Shown here piece after piece: positions 6,812-12,502 of a stretch of 16,347 nt of DNA. The notes below the pieces were generated by a model. The model was not told the DNA's origin and made no database searches. It worked only from the letters and a program-made list of their open reading frames with translations. Position 1 is the first letter of the stretch; each line of letters opens with the position of its first letter. The translations under genes were made by a program, and so were the position numbers. Source of the stretch: Deltaproteobacteria bacterium (lineage in GTDB: Bacteria > Myxococcota_A > UBA9160 > PR03); NCBI GenBank assembly GCA_018262315.1, contig JAGSPS010000028.1:1-16347 (forward strand), given 5' to 3'.

Positions 6812-7036
6812 ATGAAGAAGACCACGCGCACGCCCGCGAAGGGCGAGATGCGGGCGGAATACGATTTCTCGAAGGCAGTTCTTGGCAAGTACGCTGGCCG
6901 GATGGGGCGAACGACCACGCTCGTGGTGTTGGAGCCCGATGTGGCAGCGGTCTTCGACACGTCGGAGTCTGTGAACTCCGCCCTCCGTGCACTCGTTGCC
7001 ATCCGGGTTCCGAAGAAGCGCAAGAAGGCGAGTTGA
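6812..7036 (+). CDS. Small antitoxin-like protein (74 aa)
   Basis: A 74-residue protein with a basic start and a basic tail ('PKKRKKAS') around a core 'MRAEYDFSKAVLGKYAGR', 'TTLVVLEPDVAAVFDTSESVN' and 'ALRALVAI'. This layout (EYDFS..GKYA followed by a short beta strand and a helix ending in ALRAL) recurs in small proteins often found in toxin-antitoxin or mobile contexts, and resembles a ribbon-helix-helix type antitoxin. The ATG at 6812 is the first start after the HsdR remnant and gives the conserved core its usual short N-terminus. No toxin gene lies on either side in this window, so it is either an orphan or not an antitoxin at all. It follows the restriction remnant by 37 bases in the same direction. 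Confidence 0.7.
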   Translation: MKKTTRTPAKGEMRAEYDFSKAVLGKYAGRMGRTTTLVVLEPDVAAVFDTSESVNSALRALVAIRVPKKRKKAS

Positions 7037-7087
7037 GCTCGCCGCGCGGCGAATGCTCGTTGGACTCGATCGGGTGGGTGGACGACT

Positions 7088-7681
7088 GTGCTGAATGAGC
7101 GCGAGCGTGAGGCGATCGCCGGGCTGTGGGCCGAGAAGCTGGCCCAGGATGCGCGCGGGCTCCCACGCGACGAACGCCATCGCAATCTGGAACCCGATTC
7201 CGCCGAGTTCATTTGTGCTCTTGCGGCTGGCTGCCATGCTCGGGCGCTGCTCGAGATCGGCGGATCTAGTGGCCTGTCCACGATCGCACTGGCGGCGGCT
7301 GCTCGGCAGACCGGCGGGCGTCTCGTGTCCATCGAAGTCGAGCGCAGCCGCCAGGAGAAAGCGAGGCGGAGGTTGCGGGCGCTCGGGCTGTCGGATCGCG
7401 TGGAGTTCGTGTTGGCCGACGCGGCGACCGTCCTCGACCGGTACGAGGGCCTCGAATTCGTGCTCCTCGACTGTGAGAAGGAGGACTACGTTCGATTCGC
7501 GGGAATGCTGCGGCTGGCTCCCGGAGCAGTCGTCGTCGCAGACAACATCTTGTCGCACGAGTTGTGGGACTACGTTCGACACGTTCGGAGGCTTGCCGGA
7601 GTCGAGTCGGTCACGTTGCCCATTGGGAAGGGCCTGGAGGTGAGTCGCTTCCCGGGAGGGTCCGCGGGGTCGATCGGATGA
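7088..7681 (+). CDS. Class I SAM-dependent methyltransferase (O-methyltransferase-like)
   Basis: A 197-residue Rossmann-fold methyltransferase of the Methyltransf_24/YrrM type. Motif I is 'LLEIGGSSGLST' (residues 55-65), the acidic end of beta 2 is Glu83 in 'LVSIEVE', Asp111 follows 'VEFVLA', 'VLLDCEKEDY' carries Asp128, and 'VVADN' gives Asp152-Asn153. The Asp128/Asp152/Asn153 set matches the metal site of catechol-type O-methyltransferases, so a small hydroxylated acceptor is plausible; the real substrate is unknown. The GTG at 7088 gives full length for the family. It is the last plus-strand gene of the islet and runs convergently into the minus-strand lipoprotein operon, with less than 40 bases between its stop and the end of the possible small minus-strand ORF. 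Confidence 0.85.
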   Translation: MLNEREREAIAGLWAEKLAQDARGLPRDERHRNLEPDSAEFICALAAGCHARALLEIGGSSGLSTIALAAAARQTGGRLVSIEVERSRQEKARRRLRALGLSDRVEFVLADAATVLDRYEGLEFVLLDCEKEDYVRFAGMLRLAPGAVVVADNILSHELWDYVRHVRRLAGVESVTLPIGKGLEVSRFPGGSAGSIG

Positions 7682-7718
7682 CGCGATGAAGCGAACGAGC
7701 GATCGCGGGCGGTGCGCT

Positions 7719-7844
7719 TCAGAAGAACAGATCGCGAAGTTTCACCAGGCCGTTGAAGACGCCGACCTTTTCGAGAACGCGCACCGCGACGCCGACGGAT
7801 TCGAGCCCGTGCCAGCATGAGCAGGCGACGCCCGCGGCGATCAG
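7719..7844 (-). CDS. Possible 41-aa peptide with CTG start, coupled to the lipoprotein gene
   Basis: Downstream of the lipoprotein stop the minus strand stays open for 41 codons, with strongly G/C third positions and a low-arginine, plausible peptide ('LIAAGVACSCWHGLESVG', 'VLEKVGVFNGLVKLRDLFF'), unlike the arginine-rich shadow frames around it. No ATG, GTG or TTG is available near its beginning. A CTG (7844-7842) overlaps the lipoprotein TGA as CTGA, which copies the four-base overlap used at every other junction of this operon. It is hydrophobic with two cysteines. CTG starts are rare; the stretch may instead be the decayed end of a once longer gene. Function unknown. Confidence 0.35.
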   Translation of the reverse strand: MIAAGVACSCWHGLESVGVAVRVLEKVGVFNGLVKLRDLFF

Positions 7845-8476
7845 TGCGCCGGCGGTTGCGGGTTGCCTGCGCGACTCGAAGCGGCACCCGTGTGGGCTTG
7901 GGTGAGCGCCTCGAGCGCGCGCCTCGCGTTCTCATTGGGATACGCGATGAACGCGGCGACGGCGTTCGCGCTCTCGACGCCGCTTTGCTCGACGGCGTCG
8001 ATGCGCCATGCGCTTCGCGCTGCTTCGCGGACGAGCCGGAAACGCTGCTCGAAGGGCGGCCCGGTGCGCGGCTCGATGCGGGTGATCACGTCGGCCTCGT
8101 CGTTGCGCTCGCGGATGTCGAGCACGGAATGCAGCGACTCGCGCGCGCGCTTGGCAAACTCGGGTCGCCCCTGGATGGAGAGCCAGGCGAGCTGGAAGCG
8201 GTCGGTCGAAAGCTCGGGTTCCGCGCGCTCCGCCTCCGCTGGCGACGCGGCTTCGCGTCGCGAGACCCACGCCTGCGCTTCGGCCTGCGTGACGACGCGC
8301 AACGCTTGGCGGCGATGGAACTCCGGCGTGAGCAGCGGCAGCGTGCGCAGCGGATCGAGCGCGAGGTAGCGGAAGTAGCCCTCGACGATCGCGCCCGGCG
8401 TATGCTCGTCCGGTCCACAGGCCGCGAGCCCGAGCAGCCCGAGCACCAGCGCGGCGCGGCGCGCGAACGCGCTCAC
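7841..8476 (-). CDS. Predicted lipoprotein of unknown function
   Basis: A 211-residue protein with a type II signal peptide: arginines at 6-7, a hydrophobic core, and the lipobox L-A-A-C with Cys20, followed by Gly-Pro-Asp. The GTG at 8476 overlaps the upstream stop as GTGA; a second in-frame GTG lies two codons earlier and is less likely. After the lipobox come 'GAIVEGYFRYLALDPLRTLPLLTPEFHRR', a long charged helix-rich middle ('EAQAWVSRREA') and 'VITRIEPRTGPPFEQRFRLV', 'WRIDAVEQSG'. The middle and end look like a small alpha+beta, NTF2-like fold, but this is uncertain. It is expected at the periplasmic face of the inner or outer membrane. Its tight coupling to the glycosyltransferase suggests a shared envelope job. 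Confidence 0.8.
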   Translation of the reverse strand: MSAFARRAALVLGLLGLAACGPDEHTPGAIVEGYFRYLALDPLRTLPLLTPEFHRRQALRVVTQAEAQAWVSRREAASPAEAERAEPELSTDRFQLAWLSIQGRPEFAKRARESLHSVLDIRERNDEADVITRIEPRTGPPFEQRFRLVREAARSAWRIDAVEQSGVESANAVAAFIAYPNENARRALEALTQAHTGAASSRAGNPQPPAH

Positions 8477-9774
8477 GTCCACCACCCGTACCAGGTGAGG
8501 AAGGTCATGTACGCGGCGGTTGCGAGCAGCGCCGCGCGCCACAGCGTGCGCCATCGTCCGCTCGCTTCCGCCACACCCACTGCGAGCGCGAGCGCTGCGG
8601 GCAGCAGAGCCGAGAGCAGATAGCTCGCCTTCACGGCCGTGTAGCGCGGCACGACCCAGGTCTGGGCGAGGAACGCGGCGAAGAGCAGCGCGGCGAAAAC
8701 GAGCGGGGTGGCTGCGACGGCGCGCAGCTCGCTGCGGCGGAGGATGCGCACGAGCCCGGCGATCGCGAGAAGCGTGGGCACGAGACCGAGCAACGCGGCC
8801 CCTGCCGCCGCGTCGCGGACGACGCTCACTTGTGTTGGCAGGAACGCGCCCTGTGCGTCGGCCCAGGTGCCTGCGTAGAGGGGACCCGGAACGGATTGCA
8901 CCATCCCCGGCGCATCCTTCGACGGCGCGACGAGCGCAGCGACCGGGAACGAGACGTAGTCGGCGAGATGCCGCTCGCCGGGCGGCTGCACGGACATCTC
9001 GTTGCCGGCCTGGTCGGCGAGCTGGCCGCCGCTGATGACTCCGAGCGGCGAGCGTGTCTCGATCGCGAGACGTCCATACTGAGGTAGGAGCAACACCAGA
9101 GCCACGCCGCCCATCGCGAGCATCGCCCGCATCGCGAACGAGACTCCGGCCCGACGCAGGCGCCACGCGTAGGCGAGGCCGACGACGCCGAGCGCCACGA
9201 GGCCGGTGCTCTTCGAGAGCGCCGCGAGGGCCGCGAGCAGCGCGCTGACCGAGCCGTGACGGCGCGCGGCGCGCGGGTCGTCCGGAATCCGCATCGTGCG
9301 CGCGAGCGCGGCGGTGGTGAAGAGCGCACAACTGGTCTCGTTGCCGAGCATGCTCGTCGCGATCGCCACGACCGGCGCGCACGCCACGAGCGCCGCGACC
9401 ACCGCGGCGTCGGCGGGCGACACGACGCGGCGCAGCGCGCGCCAGGCGATCGCAATCGCCCCGAAGCCCGCAGCCGCCGAGAGGATTCGCAGCGCCGCGT
9501 GCACCGGGATCGCCTCGGGCAACGCGTGCCACAGCAGAGCGCCGAGCGCGTAGTAGAGCGGCGGATGGAAACCCGACCACGAGTGCGGGTCCGGGAGTCG
9601 GCCCTGATAGAGTGCGAACACGTTCAGCGCGTGGCCGGCCGCGTCGTAGTCGTGAAGCGGCGGATAGGCGAAGGCGTTGTGGAGACGCGCGAGCAGGGCC
9701 GCCGCCGCGACGAGTGCCGCCGCGACGAGCCAGGCGCGCTCGCGTGCCGGAGCCGCCGCGCCGGCGCGCGTCAC
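8473..9774 (-). CDS. GT-C fold membrane glycosyltransferase (GT39/ArnT-like)
   Basis: A 433-residue polytopic inner-membrane protein, about 10-12 hydrophobic segments. The first periplasmic loop holds 'PPLHDYDAAGH', with the acidic pair expected for the catalytic base of GT-C enzymes, and is followed by 'SGFHPPLYYALGALLWH', a classic motif of the Dol-P-Man mannosyltransferase/ArnT-like group. It would transfer a sugar from a polyprenyl-phosphate carrier on the periplasmic side. The GTG at 9774 overlaps the uspA-type stop as GTGA and is preferred over the ATG at 9807, which would overlap the upstream gene by 37 bases. Family length is usually 450-600, so this one is compact and seems to lack a large C-terminal periplasmic domain. 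Acceptor and sugar are unknown. Confidence 0.83.
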   Translation of the reverse strand: MTRAGAAAPARERAWLVAAALVAAAALLARLHNAFAYPPLHDYDAAGHALNVFALYQGRLPDPHSWSGFHPPLYYALGALLWHALPEAIPVHAALRILSAAAGFGAIAIAWRALRRVVSPADAAVVAALVACAPVVAIATSMLGNETSCALFTTAALARTMRIPDDPRAARRHGSVSALLAALAALSKSTGLVALGVVGLAYAWRLRRAGVSFAMRAMLAMGGVALVLLLPQYGRLAIETRSPLGVISGGQLADQAGNEMSVQPPGERHLADYVSFPVAALVAPSKDAPGMVQSVPGPLYAGTWADAQGAFLPTQVSVVRDAAAGAALLGLVPTLLAIAGLVRILRRSELRAVAATPLVFAALLFAAFLAQTWVVPRYTAVKASYLLSALLPAALALAVGVAEASGRWRTLWRAALLATAAYMTFLTWYGWWT

Positions 9775-10220
9775 ACCTCGGGTGTCTTCACCGCGAGCAC
9801 GGGACACGGCGCCTTCTGCACCACTCGTTCGGCCACGCTGCCGAGCAGCAGATGCTTCAGCCCCGAATGCCCGCGCGTGCCGATCACGACGAGATCGGCG
9901 TGGCGCGAACGTGCTTCATCCTCGATCACCGTCGCCGGGTAGCCCTCGCGCACCACCGTCTCCACCGCGAGTCCGCGCTCGCGCAGTTTCGCCGCACAGC
10001 CCTCGAGATTCTCGGTGGCCTCGGTCTTCACCTGCTTCCAGAAGTCCGGCGGCAGATAGGCGCCTTCGAGTTGCTGGAAATCGACTGGCAGGTGGTAGGC
10101 GTGGAGCAGCACGAGACTGCTGCCGTGCTTCTCGGCCATGTGCGTGGCCCAGTCGAGCACTGCTTCGGCGTGCGACGAGAAGTCGATCGGGACGAGGATC
10201 GTGCGGATTTCGATCGTCAT
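9771..10220 (-). CDS. Universal stress protein A-family protein
   Basis: A 149-residue single-domain Usp. It begins 'IRTILVPIDFSSHA', ends 'APCPVLAVKTPE', and carries the ATP-binding motif G-2x-G-9x-G-S at Gly114, Gly117 and Gly127-Ser128 ('GTRGHSG...LLLGS'), so it is of the nucleotide-binding class. Usp proteins are cytosolic dimers induced by starvation and other stress; the specific role here is unknown. The ATG at 10220 is chosen because it gives the standard N-terminus; an upstream in-frame ATG at 10256 would add 12 poorly matching residues. It is the first gene of the minus-strand unit and is divergent from tRNA-Ala. Confidence 0.93.
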   Translation of the reverse strand: MTIEIRTILVPIDFSSHAEAVLDWATHMAEKHGSSLVLLHAYHLPVDFQQLEGAYLPPDFWKQVKTEATENLEGCAAKLRERGLAVETVVREGYPATVIEDEARSRHADLVVIGTRGHSGLKHLLLGSVAERVVQKAPCPVLAVKTPEV

Positions 10221-10306
10221 GCGAGTAGCATCCCCCGCTCGGCCCCCCCGTGGCAAGTCCCCGGCACGATGAACGAAATGCCTCCGTTCGAGGACGCCGA
10301 AGCTGG

Positions 10307-10335
10307 TTGACGCTACCAGGGGCCGGCCCTACCGT
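10307..10335 (+). promoter_or_regulatory. Sigma-70-type promoter of tRNA-Ala
   Basis: A -35 box TTGACG (10307-10312) and a -10-like TACCGT (10330-10335) are separated by 17 bases. The predicted start, near 10342, leaves a leader of about 34 bases before the tRNA. The bases just after the -10 are G/C-only, as in the discriminator of stringently controlled stable-RNA promoters. The -10 matches consensus at three of six positions, so the call rests mainly on the -35, the spacing and the position. Confidence 0.5.
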
Positions 10336-10344
10336 GTGCCGCCC

Positions 10345-10362
10345 CGGTCCCGCACGGGACCG
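10345..10362 (+). other. Perfect 8-bp hairpin in the tRNA-Ala leader
   Basis: CGGTCCCG (10345-10352) and CGGGACCG (10355-10362) are exact complements around two bases. It sits 13 bases before the mature tRNA 5' end, within the predicted leader, where it could help RNase P or endonuclease processing or end transcription coming from upstream. No T-run follows. Confidence 0.45.
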
Positions 10363-10375
10363 AATCCCAATGCGT

Positions 10376-10451
10376 GGGGCCGTAGCTCAATTGGGAGAGC
10401 GCCGCGTTCGCAACGCGGAGGTTGGCGGTTCGATCCCGCTCGGCTCCACCA
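10376..10451 (+). tRNA. tRNA-Ala (anticodon CGC)
   Basis: A 76-base cloverleaf. The acceptor stem GGGGCCG pairs with CGGCTCC and includes the G3-U70 wobble that identifies alanine tRNAs. D-stem GCTC/GAGC, anticodon stem CCGCG/CGCGG around the loop TTCGCAA (anticodon CGC, reads GCG), T-arm GGCGG/TTCGATC/CCGCT, discriminator A73 and an encoded CCA. All arms close with only G-U wobbles. It reads the GCG codon, which is frequent in these genes. Confidence 0.97.
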
Positions 10452-10455
10452 CCCA

Positions 10456-10483
10456 GTTCACGATTCCCCGTTCATGATTCCGC
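10456..10483 (+). repeat. 14-bp imperfect tandem duplication next to the tRNA
   Basis: GTTCACGATTCCCC (10456-10469) is followed at once by GTTCATGATTCCGC (10470-10483), matching at 12 of 14 positions. It begins five bases after the tRNA CCA end. It may be a replication-slippage duplication or the trace of an excision event. Confidence 0.55.
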
Positions 10484-10485
10484 GC

Positions 10486-10503
10486 CGCGGCCGGACGGCC
10501 GCG
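10486..10503 (+). terminator. GC hairpin downstream of tRNA-Ala, possible terminator
   Basis: CGCGGCCG (10486-10493) and CGGCCGCG (10496-10503) are perfect complements around GA, 34 bases after the tRNA end. The position suits transcription termination or 3' processing, but no T-tract follows, so an intrinsic terminator is uncertain. Confidence 0.35.
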
Positions 10504-10796
10504 CGCCAACACGGGTCAGGTGACTTGGGTGGCGCGGGTCAGGCGTCGTGGGTGTGGGGAACTGCCCATTCGGGTTTGGTCGCGGCGCCGTTTGGGATCG
10601 TGTGGACTGGCGATTGCCGCCACCTCCTCACGCGTCTGCCATCCGAATCTCACAGGCATCCGTTTTTCTCTGAAACGAGAACCCGCGCGCGGCACAGGGC
10701 CACTCAGATGCCGCGACGTGTCGAGTGAGAGTCGATCTGTCTATCTTTCGTCAAGGTTTGATATTGACATCATTCCCAAAATTGGCGAACCACCCC

Positions 10797-11117
10797 ATGC
10801 TGATGACTACCGATACCGTCCTCGTTCAGCGCGCTGCCCTCGGTGACCGCGACGCGTTCGCATCGATCTACGAGGAGAGCTTCCGCTGCGTCTACGCTTT
10901 CGCCGCTCGCGAGACGGGGGACCGCGTCGCCGCCGAAGCCCTGACCGAGCGCATCCTGGTGCGAGTCGTCGAAGCGCTCGACCACTACGCCGGCGACGTT
11001 CCGTTCGCGGCTTGGCTCCAGGCGGTCGCCAAGACCGTCGCGGCGAGTGAGCGACCGCACCGGCGGCCGTCGCGGGTGGCGCCGAAGCCGCCCTTCGCGC
11101 GCAGCTCGCCCCGCTAG
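10797..11117 (+). CDS. Short sigma-70 region 2-like protein (no region 4)
   Basis: About 106 residues from the ATG at 10797 (a second ATG two codons on, and a GTG at 10725, are alternatives; none has a good ribosome-binding site). The core 'LVQRAALGDRDAFASIYEESFRCVYAFAARETGD' followed by 'AEALTERILVRVVEALDHY' and 'PFAAWLQAVAKTVAA' has the order of ECF sigma region 2: core-binding helix, the 'A..LTQ.vF..v' helix and the 'F..WL..IA.N' helix. The usual Asn-Asp residues that contact the -10 element are not obvious. It ends in a Pro/Arg-rich tail instead of the linker and DNA-binding region 4 of a normal 170-200-residue ECF factor. It may be a truncated gene, or a small regulator that competes for core polymerase. 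Confidence 0.6.
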   Translation: MLMTTDTVLVQRAALGDRDAFASIYEESFRCVYAFAARETGDRVAAEALTERILVRVVEALDHYAGDVPFAAWLQAVAKTVAASERPHRRPSRVAPKPPFARSSPR

Positions 11118-11138
11118 CGAGCAACCCGCTAGCTCGCT
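11116..11138. terminator. Hairpin between convergent genes, possible bidirectional terminator
   Basis: AGCGAGC (11116-11122) and GCTCGCT (11132-11138) pair perfectly around a nine-base loop. It spans the 11 bases between the sigma-like stop (11115-11117) and the RNase HI stop (11131-11129, minus) and so could end both transcripts. GCTAG occurs twice within it. It has no T-run on either side. Confidence 0.4.
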
Positions 11139-11632
11139 CCACCCTCGCGCAGATACGTGGTTGCGAGCGCGTCGGCGTACTCGTTCCAGCGCGAACCGTC
11201 GTGCGCGCGGATCCAGGTGAGCTTCGCCTTCGGGCGCGAGCGGGCGAGCGCGTAGAGTTCCTGCACCATCTCGAGATTGGCGATCGGCCCGGTCTTGCGA
11301 CGCCAGCCGCGCGCCGCCCAACCCGCCGCCCACTCGTTGACCGTCTTCACGCAGAGCTGACTGTCGGAGTAGAGTGTGGCCGCCTGGTCCGCGGGCAACA
11401 TCTGGAAGGCCTCGATCAGCGCGCGCAGTTCCATGCGGTTGTTGGTGGTCTCGGGTTCGTGACCGTGCGCCTCGCGCACGATGCGGTCATCGTCGACCCA
11501 CACGACGCCCCAGCCGCCGGGTCCCGGATTGCCCTCGCAGGATCCGTCCGTGAAGACGCCCGTGCGCGGTCCGCCTCGATGTCGCTCCAGGACTTCCGCG
11601 GGCGAGAGCAGGGCGCCCTGTCGTTCGGCCAT
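11129..11632 (-). CDS. rnhA: Ribonuclease HI
   Basis: A 167-residue RNase HI that cleaves the RNA strand of RNA-DNA hybrids (R-loops, Okazaki primers). The full active site is present: Asp29 in 'FTDGSCEGNPGPGGWG', Glu68 in 'TTNNRMELRA', Asp90 in 'LYSDSQL', Asp154 in 'EYADALA', and the flexible-loop His144 in 'IRAHDG'. The basic handle segment with 'WAARGWRRKTG' is also there. About 20 N-terminal residues precede the first strand; the ATG at 11632 is the first reasonable start, while the frame extends upstream only through low-quality sequence. It is convergent with the sigma-like gene and divergent from the secreted-protein gene at 11703, sharing a 70-base intergenic stretch. Confidence 0.95.
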   Translation of the reverse strand: MAERQGALLSPAEVLERHRGGPRTGVFTDGSCEGNPGPGGWGVVWVDDDRIVREAHGHEPETTNNRMELRALIEAFQMLPADQAATLYSDSQLCVKTVNEWAAGWAARGWRRKTGPIANLEMVQELYALARSRPKAKLTWIRAHDGSRWNEYADALATTYLREGGAS

Positions 11633-11690
11633 GGGCGCGCAAGGTAACCGCGGCTCGCGCGCGTCGCTGCGCTTCGCGATGCTCGCGCGC

Positions 11691-11697
11691 GGAGGAA
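11691..11697 (+). promoter_or_regulatory. Strong Shine-Dalgarno that sets the start at 11703
   Basis: GGAGGAA ends five bases before GTG 11703. An in-frame ATG at 11679 lies upstream of this site and would place it inside the gene, so the GTG is the better start and begins a clean signal peptide. Confidence 0.75.
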
Positions 11698-11702
11698 CCA
11701 CT

Positions 11703-12368
11703 GTGCGAATCGGGTTTGCGATCGGACTCTCTTTAGTCCTCGCGCTATTGGAAACTCCTGCACATGCGCGGCCTTCCGACGCCGCGCAGGTGCGCCAGAG
11801 CTTCGCGCGCTTCGTCGCGGCACTCGGCGCGCGCGAGGCCGACGCGGGGCTGCGCCTGCTCTCGGTCGCGTCGCTACCCGAGTGGCAACGCGATCGCGAA
11901 CTCGCGCTGCACGGCACGCGCGCCGAGGTGGCGGCGCAGTCGGCGGGTCGCCGGCTCGTCGTGATGGCGCTGCGCCACCACGCGCCGAAGTTTTTGCGGC
12001 GCGACGGTTCGCCGCGCGAACTCGTCGGCTACGCGCTCGGCGCCGGCATGGCGGATCGGGATTCGCTCGCCGCGATCGAGCTGGGCGACGTCGCCGTGCA
12101 GGGCGAGCGCGCGGGCGGCCAGCTCTTCGCTTCGGGCCTGCCCTCCGGATTCCGCGCCGACTTCGTGCGCGAGGATGGCGCCTGGAAACTCGACCTCGGG
12201 GCGACCCTCGAGGCCGCGGGCCGCGTCGTCACGCGCGCCGCCAAGGCCGCCGACTCGAGCGAAGACTCGGTGATCGCGGGTCTGCTGATGCTCAGCTCGG
12301 GCGAGCGCCCGACGTCGCGAATCTGGGAGCCGATGGCGAAGGAGGGCGCCGCCGACGCGGCGCAGTAG
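11703..12368 (+). CDS. Secreted protein of unknown function
   Basis: A 221-residue protein with a signal peptide: Arg2, hydrophobic core 'IGFAIGLSLVLALLE' and a probable cleavage after 'AHA' near residue 22. The mature part starts with an amphipathic helix ('VRQSFARFVAALGAREADA') and ends with 'LPSGFRADFVREDGAWKLDLG', a strand pair often seen at the end of NTF2-like or SnoaL-like domains where 'DG.WKLDL' recurs. That is a resemblance, not an assignment. It is expected in the periplasm. It is followed after 134 bases by another orphan gene in the same direction and is divergent from rnhA. Confidence 0.8.
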   Translation: MRIGFAIGLSLVLALLETPAHARPSDAAQVRQSFARFVAALGAREADAGLRLLSVASLPEWQRDRELALHGTRAEVAAQSAGRRLVVMALRHHAPKFLRRDGSPRELVGYALGAGMADRDSLAAIELGDVAVQGERAGGQLFASGLPSGFRADFVREDGAWKLDLGATLEAAGRVVTRAAKAADSSEDSVIAGLLMLSSGERPTSRIWEPMAKEGAADAAQ

Positions 12369-12502
12369 GCGCGGCTCCAACCACGCTGCGCGCGGAGTCG
12401 AGGTCGAGTAGCCGACACATCTGGATTCGAACGAGTTCGCGCCGTGACAACGCCACATCACAGGGGCACGCTTGGCGACAGCCGGACGCGGAGGATTTCG
12501 TC

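Larger units (their letters stand above)
10452..10796. other. Gene-free stretch between tRNA-Ala and the sigma-like gene
   Basis: About 345 bases without a convincing gene. The first part holds a short tandem duplication and a GC hairpin (listed separately). A segment from about 10735 to 10795 is markedly A/T-rich for this window and leads into the sigma-like ORF. It includes TTGACA at 10764-10769, but no acceptable -10 box follows at 16-18 bases. No integrase or copy of the tRNA 3' end was seen. Confidence 0.4.

Noticed and set aside
10269..10310. 13-codon ORF upstream of tRNA-Ala
   Set aside because: It has no ribosome-binding site and overlaps the tRNA promoter -35 box; more likely chance.
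10764..10769. TTGACA as a -35 box for the sigma-like gene
   Set aside because: No acceptable -10 hexamer lies 16-18 bases downstream, so a sigma-70 promoter cannot be supported.
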